The translations under genes and the position numbers were made by a program. Below are positions 48,301 through 59,272 of a DNA stretch of 64,000 bases, piece by piece. The DNA is from Scortum barcoo (Eukaryota > Chordata > Actinopteri > Centrarchiformes > Terapontidae): positions 12,831,001-12,895,000 of the forward strand of contig CM041553.1 of the NCBI GenBank assembly GCA_023238725.1, in the 5' to 3' direction. The notes under the pieces are model-generated. The model was not told where the DNA came from. It ran no database searches and worked only from the letters and a program-made list of their open reading frames with translations. Each line of letters begins with the position of its first letter. Position 1 is the stretch's first letter.

Positions 48301-50695
48301 ACAGAGACCAGACTCTCTGATTGGGATCTGGTCCGCTCCTGTGTGTTCAGCCAGACGGGGAACCTTATCTTGACAGGCAGGCCTGCTGTTCATCAATCCA
48401 TCAAACACTGCAGAAAGAGCTCTATCTAACATCTTGAGACAGAGGAGCGTAGACCACCTGTGGTCAGAAATAACAAAAGAAATTTCTTATCACTTTTCTG
48501 AGCAGCTTTTAAATGTGACAAACTTTGTTTTCACACAGAGACCCTTTCTGAGCCTAAAGTTCTCTACATGCAGGAATCCAGCAGCTGAAGGACGGGGATT
48601 AATATAGGGCTGCAATTTACAGTTATTCCCATTACTGATTCATCTGCAGATTATTTTCACAGTTAATCATTTTGTCTATTAAATGTCAGTGATGATGCAA
48701 TCACAATTTTTTCTAAAGACAATCTCATCAAATGTCTAACACTCCAAGAATAATAGTTTATTGTCACATATGACAGGAAAAGCATCAAATGCTCACCTTT
48801 GAACAGTTTTAACAAGTGAGTGTTTCTAATTAAAACAATTAATAGTTTATCATTAGGTGGAGAGGTTGACCATAGCTGTTGTAGTTATCACTGATTTTAT
48901 CCCTGGAGTCACATCTAGTAACCTCATTCAGCACTCCTTTAGTGTTTTATTGTGAAATGTGAGGGCGAAAATTATGTTCAAACACATGTTGGATTTGTCT
49001 GTCCATCTCATCTGTGTTGCTGTTACAGCACTAAAGCGAGTGGAGAGGAAGTACCGCAGATTTCTGCTATTGAGAGGAAATGTGTGTATAAAGGGTGAGA
49101 CTGGGGATCTCTTCATGTCCTGTCCTCCTGTATTCATAATAGTAAAAAAACAAGAGATGTCCTAATTTCAACCGAGCAGTTTCTTTTATTCTGATCTGGA
49201 ATTTGTCCTTACATGGCCTAAATAAACAGATTATCTTGTAGTACATTTGTTTTCCTAATTGAGGTGCAGTCATTATGGAGGAAAGAGCAAGTGAAGCCAT
49301 TTGTCTTTTATTTGGACTGACCTTCTGAAAGTTGGGAGGAGGGGCCAGTGGAGGGCTGTGGGTGATTTGTCTCTGCCTGTCCATAGGTCAGGAAAGGGCA
49401 CACACATGCACACACACACATTCTCTTCATCTCAAATTTTTGTGTCTTACTTTTGTTGTCTGTCATCAACACACCTAACCAAGCAAACACACACACATAC
49501 ACATACAGGAACCCTCAAGCGAAGGCATATTTGAGGTCAATCCTCTCCCAGTGTAATTACTTTGGACTGATCTCAGACCATTACTCAGTGTGACCTACCC
49601 AGAAAAAAAAAGGTACAGAGGCAAAGAAAAGAAGAGAGATTTTGCCTATGCGCTTGTGACGGGGAACTGTTGCTGACTGAGAATAACATCATTGCTCAGT
49701 TGCGTAATGTCACTGCAAAACTCACAGCGGTCATACCCGTCGAGAATTAGTCCAAAATCCAGTCCCAAGGGTTTAGTATTCCACCTTATCTTTGTGTCCG
49801 TCTCTATTTGTTTGCACAGTTAAATCAAATAGGATCATATTCTGATGATACAGTCTTATCATGTTACCAGTCCACAGAGTTCCCCAAATTAATGATTCAA
49901 GGCCAGCTGTAATTAAATCAAATAATTTCGTATCATATAATGCATAACAGTGAAACAATGCACTGCTGTGAATCCTCATGAGTACTGTGAGAATTATTTG
50001 AATGATGTGTCTTAATTTGGGTTTTTTTTTCTTTAATGCTCTCAAAGCAAGTAACACAGGAGTGATCATGCAGTTCCCTTGTTCAATGACCATTTGAGAA
50101 ACTGAACGTTACAGTGACTGAACCCTCTGTGGAAAGGTCTGCCCCCCCGCCGTCCCTCTTAAATGTTAAAATACCAATTATTGTTTCAGAATCATGATCA
50201 GCACCATTTTGCACATTCCTACATTGTACAAGTGATTAAATCGGGGCTTTTCATTGGTGAAAAGGAAACAGTGAATAAAAGTTAATAAGTTGAAATGCAA
50301 TACCTCATCGACTAATTTATGTCAGATGTTACAAAAAGAGCTGAGTAGTTTGATAAAGACAATCCTTTTAGTCATCTAACATCTATTAAAGATTCATGGT
50401 TCGTCATAGTAAATATCAACATGAAATTATGTGAAGTTAGAAAAAAATGAAACACTTTTTATCTTTGCCTTAGGATGATCACGAAGTTCTTACAGTGAGG
50501 CACAGATTGTCCCCGACTGTGTCTTTGACTAAGCAGCCAAACAGCGTTCAGCTTTGCTCACATGAAGTCTGTGAGCCTCCAGACAGTTACGTCTGTCTTT
50601 TCAGTCGAAAAATGTCCCACAGTGATAACAGTGACAAGTGTCGCTTCTCATTATCTTGAATGTGGTGATGAATGTCGGTGTAATTCTTGGACAAG

Positions 50696-50709
50696 CCACC
50701 AGGAGGCAG
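50696..50709 (+). promoter_or_regulatory. CTCF-like motif
   Basis: CCACCAGGAGGCAG matches the core consensus CCASYAGRKGGCRS at every position. Binding is not shown. Confidence 0.35.
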
Positions 50710-51465
50710 TGTGTGACAGGTGAAATCTATGTAGACGCTAAACCTGGCTTACAGGTGGAATAAAGCTGTGTTTGGAAATACAGAGGAAACTGGAAATAAA
50801 ACATGTTATCTTTGGTGCTGCTGTTCTCTCTGTCAGAGGGCCGAGCTTGATAAAGCTACTTCAAACAAGTTCACGGTCAGAAGCGCAGACCACACTGGTA
50901 TATTGTTGCAGAAATGCATGCAGCACACAGATGTCGGCCTTTTTCCGTTCCTGTTTCATTAAAGTTTTTAACTCTCCAATATATCACCAGGATGGACACA
51001 AAACAATGTCGTGCAGTTCTTTGAAGTGTACAGACACTAACAAAAGTGGACATGAAAGGTTTTTTAATGTACATCTTACATTGGAGGATGAGGGTGGAGC
51101 TGAGAGAAATGGGAAAGGGACAGCCCTTCTGCCCCAGATAAATAGACTCATTTACTCACACACACACACACACACAGTTCCCCTCTCCCCCAGATAAGGC
51201 TTTCGGAAGTTGAAGTTTACATTGAGCATCTGGGGGAAGTCAAGGGTTAAAGAAGTTTCCCACCACTGCAGAAGGACCTTTGTCCTCTTTAGTCATCTTG
51301 CCAAATCCAACAAATACGGTAAACACCCCCCACCCCCACCCGTAAGCTGCAAAGCCAACACGTTCACGCATTTCGCCTTCACATACATGTTACAGCACGC
51401 ACACACACACCTCACTTCGTCTCATCGCACTGGGGATGTGACTTTTGGCAGTGCGACGATCACAC

Positions 51466-51469
<4 letters not shown>

Positions 51470-51496
<27 letters not shown>
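51470..51496. repeat. CA dinucleotide array
   Basis: An uninterrupted CA run; a shorter one lies at 51157-51176. Confidence 0.93.
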
Positions 51497-51502
<6 letters not shown>

Positions 51503-52042
51503 ACCCTCTCTAAAACCATAAGATAAAAGACAAATAATAGGATATGGGCCATCAAAGCTTGATGAAGCGAACTGAGATAACGTTTAGTCTCAGTCGGCCT
51601 TATCTTTATTTAACTTGTCGTCTCCGGGTGAATCCTCCCTCCTGTTTATCCAGATATGAGACTCCGCTTTGGTTCCTTTGTTCAAGAAACTGATGGGAAA
51701 ACCATGTCCCTTATCTTGGCAATAGAAATGAAGAAATGAAGTGATGTGAGGGTCGGGGAAAGAAACACTATTAAAATAACAGACCTGCAATACAAATGTC
51801 TCACTCAAATCACATGGTGAAATTTGTGATTCTGGGAGGTCTGTCTTTCTCAATGGGATGATCTTCAAACTGTTTGCACGCATACAGTGGTTTTAATGAG
51901 GAAGAAAGGCTCATATGAGGTCGTTTCCCCCCCACATTCCCTGCTAATGATGTTTGACCCACTTGTTGGCTGATAGAGGACCTACTGGAAAACCAATAAT
52001 TGTTTTGTATGTGTTTGACTGTGTGTTTGTGTGTGTGTGCGG

Positions 52043-52785
52043 CAGAGCCGGCCCTACCCTAAGTGGCGCCCTAGGCGAGATTTTATTTGGCGCCCCCCTC
52101 CATCGCCGATTTACATACACTTACAAAATAATAATATATAATATTATAATATAGTATATATGTATATATGTATACAACTAGGGTTAAAAATCTGATATAT
52201 AAAGGGGTGAAAAGGGAAAAGCATTTTGAATTGACTATTAAAAACAGGAAAAACTAAATAAAACAAATAATAAAAATATAGATTAGGCCAATGTAGACAC
52301 CTGAGTAGGTTTAATCTTTACAAATGATCCATAAAGTAAAGAGCCTCCATGCCGCCCAGCTACAGAAATATAAAACTGCTTATTTACTGATTAGCATGTT
52401 GAGGCTAATCGCTCAGAAGAAGTTATCAACTTCACAGTACACTGTGAGATAACTGAGGCTTCATTTCATTACTGTATCTTTACTTTACCTCTTTCTTTCT
52501 CCCGTTTTTCCTCCTCTTCTTTTCTTTTTTTCTTTTTTTCTTCCCTGTGCTCCGGACAGTTTAGCTCGTTTTGACATTTTTACAAACTTCTCTGGTCACA
52601 TCGATAAATCTGCCCCTCCCCCCACAGAGAGCATTTGAATCTTACATTTTAACCTATTTGAGCTTTTCCATTTTAAGAGTTAATAGTAATAACGACTTTT
52701 AATATAATTATATTGAAGGTGAATTTTTGGAGGCCATGGCGCCCTTAGCAGTTGCCTATATTGCCTAATGGGGCAGCCGGCTCTG
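52043..52785. mobile_element. hAT-type non-autonomous DNA transposon, complete ends
   Basis: The element begins CAGAGCCGGC and ends in the inverted CCGGCTCTG, and is flanked on both sides by the same eight bases, GTGTGCGG (52035-52042 and 52786-52793). An 8-bp target duplication with CAG-type ends is the mark of the hAT superfamily. The subterminal parts also match in inverted form (ggcgccctaggc on the left, the complement of gcctaatggggc/ggcgccc on the right). The 743-base interior has no transposase frame, so it depended on an element elsewhere. Confidence 0.88.
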
Positions 52786-53239
52786 GTGTGCGGACAGACA
52801 GATGGCCATTTTCTCCACAGTCCGGCCATCTGCTGAAACAAGCGGATGAGAGTGGATGAGGGGACAGAGGGATTCTTGTGCAAGGGAGTGTGTCTGTCTG
52901 AGGCGAGCATGTGTGGAAAATGAAAAATAAGAGGGTGCAGTCGTGCCCCTTATGTTACACCAACTACAACTGATTACGCAGCTGAGTGCGTGTCCTGCTC
53001 GACGATGATATGGCAGCTTTTGGCCATTTGACACCAGATTAAAGCTGCTGTGTTGACTCTCCGCGCTATAGTCTCATTTATGTCCTTGCTGTGATCATAA
53101 CGAGTGTCTTTTCCCAGTTTGTTTTCATCATCTACACCAGCAGCAGCATTTTTTACAGCATCGCTTCTCTATGCATATGCTGCATATTAGCATCAGTGTG
53201 AGTTTCATAGCATGTGCAGATTCTACAGCAATAAACCCG

Positions 53240-53412
53240 ACACTCCATCTCCAGCTGAAGATTGACAGGAAAGATGGGAGAGAGAGAGGGAAGAACATGC
53301 AGCAAAGGGACCCCTCAGCCAGGAATCAAACCGAGGGTCCCTCCACTGCAGCCCTGACAGCCTCATACATGGGCACACACACTCTACCACTGAGCCACCT
53401 GTGCACCAGTGT
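53240..53412 (-). repeat. tRNA-derived SINE-like repeat
   Basis: Read on the - strand it has a box A-like tggctcagtggtagagt and a box B-like ggtttgattcctgg, spaced wider than in a tRNA gene and followed by a unique tail. It is a repeat of the tRNA-derived class, not a functional tRNA gene. Confidence 0.7.
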
Positions 53413-53915
53413 TGCATACTTTTAGATTGAACTAAATACAGAACAGATACTTTGATTTGGTCTTGCAAAGCTGAAATATGAAACACTACAGACGCATGAG
53501 TCTTAAAAATATTATTTGAAATGACATACATAAGACTAACGTTGCAATTTCAGGACTGAGTTACTGTAAAAACATCATGGTCCACTGGGCAGTGATGAAG
53601 TGATGCTGAAATGTCTTTTCAGTGCCGTTTGCTCAGTTTCCGGGCTGTCAGCGCTGTAGATGTGAAACTCAACTGTGCAAACTACCATCTCTGTTTCAGC
53701 GGGGAAGCTCTCAGTACATACAGGAGGCAGCACAGTGTAAAGATAAACCAAAAAAGAGAGGAAAAAAAACCCTCAGCATTTACTGTTCATCATAGCACTG
53801 GGTAACAAATCAAAACAGGCAGAAGAGAGGCAATACCTACATTTTCTGTTAATAATCTTCTTTGCCTCTTTTACGCTTAAGCTCTCTCACCTTTCACACC
53901 TCACAAGTGACTGTT

Positions 53916-53948
53916 TTAGATTAGCTAAGTGATGCTTAGCTAATCTAA
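53916..53948. repeat. Perfect hairpin, 14-bp arms, 5-nt loop
   Basis: Left arm ttagattagctaag, loop tgatg, right arm cttagctaatctaa. No mismatch. Confidence 0.95.
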
Positions 53949-54923
53949 TGCTAAGATGACTGATTGGGAACATACAGGCAGCTTTGACTGAATCATCAGA
54001 GGTATTCAAGTCTTAACTTTGCAATAATCGGCACAGACTTTGCACAGGTTTGCAGTGATCATTTAGGGACTTAGAGACTGCAGCTTTGTGGTTTACGGGC
54101 AATTAGCTTTGACGAACCACAGCATCATTTGAGGAAAGGCGCGGCACTCTGAGTGATCTCTCACCTTAAACCTTGATGGTGTGAAAAGCTTTACAATGCC
54201 ACGCAGCAGACTCCTGACATCAACATCACTCAGTAGGACAGGAGGCAGATGGAGGAAGTGTGCTAACAACTGAAGATTTGGGGGGAAGGGTAAGTTGCCT
54301 CAGATGAGTTACTCTTTGTTGCATACAGGCAAAGTAAAACCCAATGTTTGGTGGAAGACTGAGGTACTTCCAGTTCTGGCGAATGAATGCCACGCCAATT
54401 TGAAAAGCTGATTGCTCACGATCTCTGCTTGCCTGTATATGCACATGGAAAGTTCCTATTATAGATCGTAGGCGTCATAACTGGGTTAAATGTTTCTGGA
54501 AGACATGGAGTGACCGCACAACGAGCTTAATCACAGAGCTCCTTCCATCTTCCCTTCCTTTTTAGAGTTGATTCATCCCTGTCCCTCACCCCCACAGATC
54601 CAGTGAGGGGCCAGGGGTTCCCCAGAAGGCCAATTCCTTGGAGTCGCTGTGTTTATTGTTCATCAGGGAAGGCTTTGACTCCATAACATCAGAAATAGAG
54701 AGTACATGTTGGTGTGTGTGTGTGCATCGGGGGACACAGTTTGTCAGTTTAGCTCTCGTTCATCTACGGAACAGCAGAGAACTTAACAGCAGCTGCCACA
54801 TAGACAAATTTTAGAGGCTGGGAAAAATTCAGAGGCTTTCTTGCCTATTTTTTTTTCTTTCTTATTAAATCCTACTGGAGGCAAGCAAGCGAGGGAGGAG
54901 AGAGAGAGGGGCTGACAGGCGAG

Positions 54924-54975
54924 ATGACTTCAACTTGCAGTGAGATATACAACAGCAGCAAGATGGAAACCCTTT
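54924..54975 (+). CDS. Candidate fourth septin 9 first exon (low confidence)
   Basis: ATG at 54924 encodes MTSTCSEIYNSSKMETL plus one base before a strong donor, gtgagtat. It stops after one base of a codon, the same phase as the three recognised first exons. A purine-rich stretch (gagggaggagagagagaggg) lies just upstream, as it does for two of the other starts. It lies 3' of the large shared exon, so it would give a short isoform lacking that exon, in line with the short N-terminal isoforms known in mammals. I do not recognise the peptide itself, and the phase match has a one in three chance of being accidental. Confidence 0.35.
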
Positions 54976-55894
54976 GTGAGTATCTGTTTGGTTGTCTTTT
55001 GCGTCTGTGGGGGATCTCGACTGTTTTAAACTCTGCAGAGGCAAGACGAACAACTGGTTTCCATTAAGGCCAATCAAGTTGAGGCACGATGGATCCTCTT
55101 CAGATGGAAATATGTAAGAAATGGACACACAGAAACATCCCAGTGTGCTGGTTGAACGTTGTTTCCCCTTTTCTTCTTTCATTGAAAACATCACTGTTTT
55201 GTTCACTCGGATCTGCTTACTGGAGCTATTTTACACTTCCTTTCCAAATGCTTGCTTCATTCTCAAGAGTCAAAGAATGAGTGTCACTGCTGTGGTTGAA
55301 TTTTAAAGAAACAACGCTTTTATGGCTCTTTGTCTTTTTTAAGTCCTTGATCCTTGCTCTCACTATTAAGCCGTCCAGCTGTGAAAGCTTTGCTGGATTA
55401 AAAAAAGACCAAAAGGCAACACAGGCAAACACTTCCCTCAGACCACAAAATCTGGCCAGTTTATCTTCTTTGCGGTCATTGCTATAAAAACAGCACGGTA
55501 CTGACAGCAAAAAAGCTGATGAAAAAGCAAACCCAGGTCTGAGTTATTGTAACCTTGAGATAAAATGTGCAAGCTGGGGTCTAAGGAATAAACCTGAAGG
55601 AGTGGCGTATTTTACTGTCAGCACGAGAAGTAGTTCGAGATATATACACGGATTAATCCATTCGTATGGTTAATGTATGTCCAGTGATTTCAGCCGGAGT
55701 GGGGAGGCTGAGGCTTGGAGGCCACTTTATGTGAGTGTTGAGATACTACAATCTCACACATGCTGTCTCCATTTGCACCACAGGGGAGCAGAGCAACCAC
55801 AGCCAAAAAAACAAAAAAAAACAAAAAAAACAGGAAGTCTCCAAAAGACCCAGTTATCTTCCCTGTAGATATCCAGGCCAAACCAGATGTTCTT

Positions 55895-56055
55895 CCTCTT
55901 TCCCCTTCTGGCTCTTGCTCCTTACTCTTCCAAGGACCCATCCCAACCCCCACCTCCCTCTCCCCCTCCTCCATCTCTGTTTTTCTTTGCCTCCTCTCTC
56001 CCTTCCTCCTTCTCAGTCCTTTCTGCCCTTTCTTCAGCTCTCTCCTCCCCCCTCT
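55895..56055. repeat. Polypyrimidine tract (+ strand)
   Basis: A C/T-rich run that opens long frames in all three + strand phases. No gene is supported. Confidence 0.75.
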
Positions 56056-57754
56056 CTGTGAAGATGTGTTACTGAGTCGCCTGGCCTGCTGAGTCATGGA
56101 GGTAACTCTTTTAATCAGCTCCATATGTGCTCGGCCCTGATTTGGTGGCCCTCAGCAATCAGCCCTGACCTCCGGGCCAATCATCAGTCATCACCGCATA
56201 TTAGTCTTTGGTTACCTCATGATTTGGTGCTACCAAATGTTTGAGTGGGTTGAGCCGAAAGGACCGCTGTGTTTCAAGAAGAAAAAAAAATGCAACTAAG
56301 ATCCCTTAATTTGAGCTTTGCAGAGCAAAAGTAAGCACATGACTTCACTGCAAAAAAATCAGACCGCTGGTTGAGTTCTGTTATTAAAATCTGAAAAGAC
56401 ATTTGAGGGGTTATCTAACTTGAACAACACAGTTTCTTACACTGTTTTCTGAAAGTGATGAGGGGACTGCCTTGTTAGGACTGTGTATAATGTAAACATG
56501 GAACCATATGAGACACTATATACTTATTTTAAATTACTTCACATTAAAATTGCATGCAATTGCGTGTCCCCTGCCTTGCACAGTTAATCACCAAGCTTGG
56601 ATTCTAATTTAATTTATTTGCCATCAGTTTTTTTTTCCCAAATCTGCTTCTTTTTAGGCTCTGAGGACGACTAATAAAATAAAACTCTTAACATACAGCA
56701 GACCTTTCCTTTGATCTCTGGTTCCCACAAGAGGAAATGGCAACTTCAGACACTGGTGGGTCATGGGTTTCAATGACAACACTGTTTACTGTTTAGTAAG
56801 AAATATATGGACAATATTTTCATGGCTGAAAAGAGATATACTGCGGGAATTTTTGCCCAGAAGCCAAAAAGGCTGTTCTTCAGGCTCGCGGGACATTAAA
56901 AACATTTACTTTTTGTCCTGTTTCCACACTAGAAAACTGCTGGTGGCAGATTTAGGATCCTGATCTCGAGAAAAAAAGAATTTGCTTAGAGGAGGTTTAC
57001 TGCTAGAGTTAATTGGATTTCTGCAGTGAGCCTGTCAGTGACCTTACTAGTTTATAAAATATTGAGAGCAGTGATAGTGTTTTGTTTGAGTTATGAAGTT
57101 GTGGATCCATATTGTTCTTACATACAGTCCACAAGAGACATGATTGTAACACATTTACCTCCACGACAAAAACCACAGCCAAGTGTGAGATTCAGCTCCA
57201 GCTTTGACAGGAAGGAAGCATTTTCTGCTGAGTGTGATGAAAACCTCCCTCTCAGGCCTTCAGTCTGTTTACTAGTGGAAAAAAAATCGTCGAGCCATAT
57301 CAACAAAGGAACAAATTAATCACTCGCTCCTTCCAGTCAGGCAAGTTCAAATCCATTTTATGACCAAAATCTTTCTTTAATCATAAAAACTATTCTAAAA
57401 AAACATCTTTTCACATTCCGACTACATTAGTATTTTGCAGTCGGTGGGCTGGCTGTGATAAATGTGAATCTCTCTGTTGTGGGTGATCTGGGACACAGGA
57501 AGCACACCACAGCAATAGATATTTCCAGAGAACATTGGGTTTTGGAACCACTTTCATCCATTTTGCAGCCAATATTGACTTCAGTGCAGCTTGATTCACT
57601 CAACTTGTTGGTACACAAGTATCTCATATGTCTGTAAGCTGAATGGTGGCAGGTCAGCACGGAAACATAAAAAAATGAGAGAGAGCACCACAGAGCATGT
57701 TAAACTATCTATAAACAATCAGGTATGTTTGGTTTGTAGTCAGGAACTCTTCTC

Positions 57755-58205
57755 TATAAAAGGAACACTTTGACATCTTAGAAAATCAGATAATTGTATG
57801 AATATCACTTGGCGTGCATCAGGTGGCCTTAAATGTGAAGTTACAGCCTGGAGACAGTTGTCTTAGCTCAGCGTAAAGACTGGAAACTGGGAAACAGCCG
57901 GGGTCTTTGGGTCTTTTCATCAACGTGAGGTTGCCAGGCTACCTTCAGGGACTCCAGGAAGTCAATACACCCAGCCAAAAAACATAAATTGTCATTGTCA
58001 TTACTGAAAGTAAGAGGAGGGTTTTTAAACGTTGGAGAAAGCTAGGCTAGCTGTTTCCCCCTGCTTCCAGTCTTTACACTAAGCTAATTTAAATGCCTGC
58101 AGGCTCTACATCCAGATTTTACACACAGATCTGAGGATGGTTTTAATCTTTTGATCTTAAGTCTTTATAAATGTGTGCACTTCCAAAAATGTCAACTCCA
58201 CCTTT
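57755..58205. repeat. Teleost dispersed repeat (gtttccccctgcttccagtc type)
   Basis: Two inverted-like copies of a phrase are present: taaagactggaaactgggaaacagc near 57875 (written with a complement further on) and ctgtttccccctgcttccagtctttacactaagcta near 58051. This arrangement and the closing aaaatgtcaactccaccttta are typical of a scattered fish repeat. Confidence 0.65.
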
Positions 58206-58319
58206 AAAGATGTTTTCTTTTTTCATCCTAAGCTTAGATATGTTGTGTTTTAGTCATGGATTCACAAGTGGGTTTAGAGAGATGAAGACTTGAAGACTTG
58301 AACACATATGTGTGTTTGT

Positions 58320-58332
58320 CAGAGAGAGAGAA

Positions 58333-58364
<32 letters not shown>
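58320..58364. repeat. GA-rich simple repeat
   Basis: A gagagaga run with a few interruptions by A-runs. Confidence 0.92.
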
Positions 58365-58739
58365 CGCCCTGGAGGATTGAAGAAGGGAAATGACCAAATG
58401 TTTTCAGGGCACACACAAACACCCACACACATTATCAAATACCCTCTTCCGTGAAACAAAGCAGTGGGAGAGAGAGAGCAGATGGACACACACAAGGACC
58501 TCCTGTCTTGTGCAAACAAACAAACACACCGGCACACACACACAGTTTCTTCCCCGCTCCACACACACACGGTGGGGAAAATAATGAAAATAAATCTTCC
58601 TGTATTCTCACTATCTTTCATTTTGATTAAACTTGCACACACACATACACAGCTTCTCCTCTGGTGGGTTCCCTTGATTGCACGTGTCTTGAGCCTGCAG
58701 TATCCACAATGTTCTCCATTCACTTTCTCTGAATGAGGG

Positions 58740-59040
58740 GTGTGGCCCTCGAATGCCTTCCTAGCCACTTGGGATGGCGGTCACATGACTCAGCTGTGGG
58801 CGTGGCCCGGTTGGGGGAGCAGCAGCAGTCCAGCTGGGGCTGTGATTGAGAGGGAAAGAGAGTGGGAAAGGAAGAGAGTGAAGAGAGAAGGAGAGAGGAA
58901 AGGGCTGGGTGAGTTGCTGATTTTTACGTTTGCCGTGTGCTTTTCTGTCTTACGGGAAGAGCTGTGGGTGACTCTGGAGAAAGGCAAGAAACGGGGGGGA
59001 AAGAGGGGGGCAGAGAGAGAGAGAGACTGAAGGGGGGGAG
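58740..59040 (+). promoter_or_regulatory. Promoter-like block with composite binding sites
   Basis: GC-richer sequence holds, within 30 bases, an E-box (TCACATGA), an overlapping TGACTCAGC (AP-1, also fits the antioxidant element TGACnnnGC) and a KLF/EGR-type gtgggcgtggcc (58796-58807). A long purine tract follows. It could drive a short septin 9 transcript. This is a motif reading only. Confidence 0.3.
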
Positions 59041-59251
59041 ATGTATTGGTGCTCTGGGGCTCTGTTGGTGTCCAAGTTAGTTTGCCAGGTGTCTCATGTG
59101 TGCTGTGTGAAGTTGTGAGGCTGAGAGGTGGAGGGTGTGGGGGTTTTTTTTTTTTTTTTGGCAGATCTGTAGAAAACTCTTAATTTAGCACGCAGGCCGT
59201 GTACTTTCTCACTTCTTTTATTTTTTCTCTCTATCCTTTCCCATTGTTCAG

Positions 59252-59272
59252 CCATCGTGGAGAGTTTTGGGG
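59252..59272 (+). CDS. Candidate 21-nt septin 9 micro-exon (low confidence)
   Basis: A very good acceptor (ctatcctttcccattgttcag) and a gtgagc donor enclose 21 bases: two bases that complete a codon, six codons reading IVESFG, and one base. It enters and leaves in the phase left by the exon at 44882 and by the candidate first exon at 54975, so it could be included or skipped without shifting the frame. I do not recognise the peptide, and short pairs of splice-like signals arise by chance. Confidence 0.3.

Larger units (their letters stand above)
44883..54923 (+). other. septin9: Septin 9 intron after the shared exon
   Basis: About 10 kb without a recognisable septin core exon. It contains an exact 22-base palindrome (45346-45367), a CTCF-like motif (50696-50709), CA runs (51157-51176, 51470-51496), an hAT-type element (52043-52785), a SINE-like repeat (about 53.24-53.41 kb) and a perfect hairpin (53916-53948). 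Confidence 0.55.

Noticed and set aside
49029..49094. 66-nt exon-like segment (acceptor gttgctgttacag, donor gtgaga, phase 1 in and out, reading LKRVERKYRRFLLL)
   Set aside because: The LKR start recalls the septin exon, but the rest does not resemble septin 9 and the acceptor is only moderate. I could not support it beyond chance.
53240..53412. tRNA gene on the - strand
   Set aside because: Box A- and box B-like words are present, but the spacing and the lack of a cloverleaf fit a tRNA-derived repeat.
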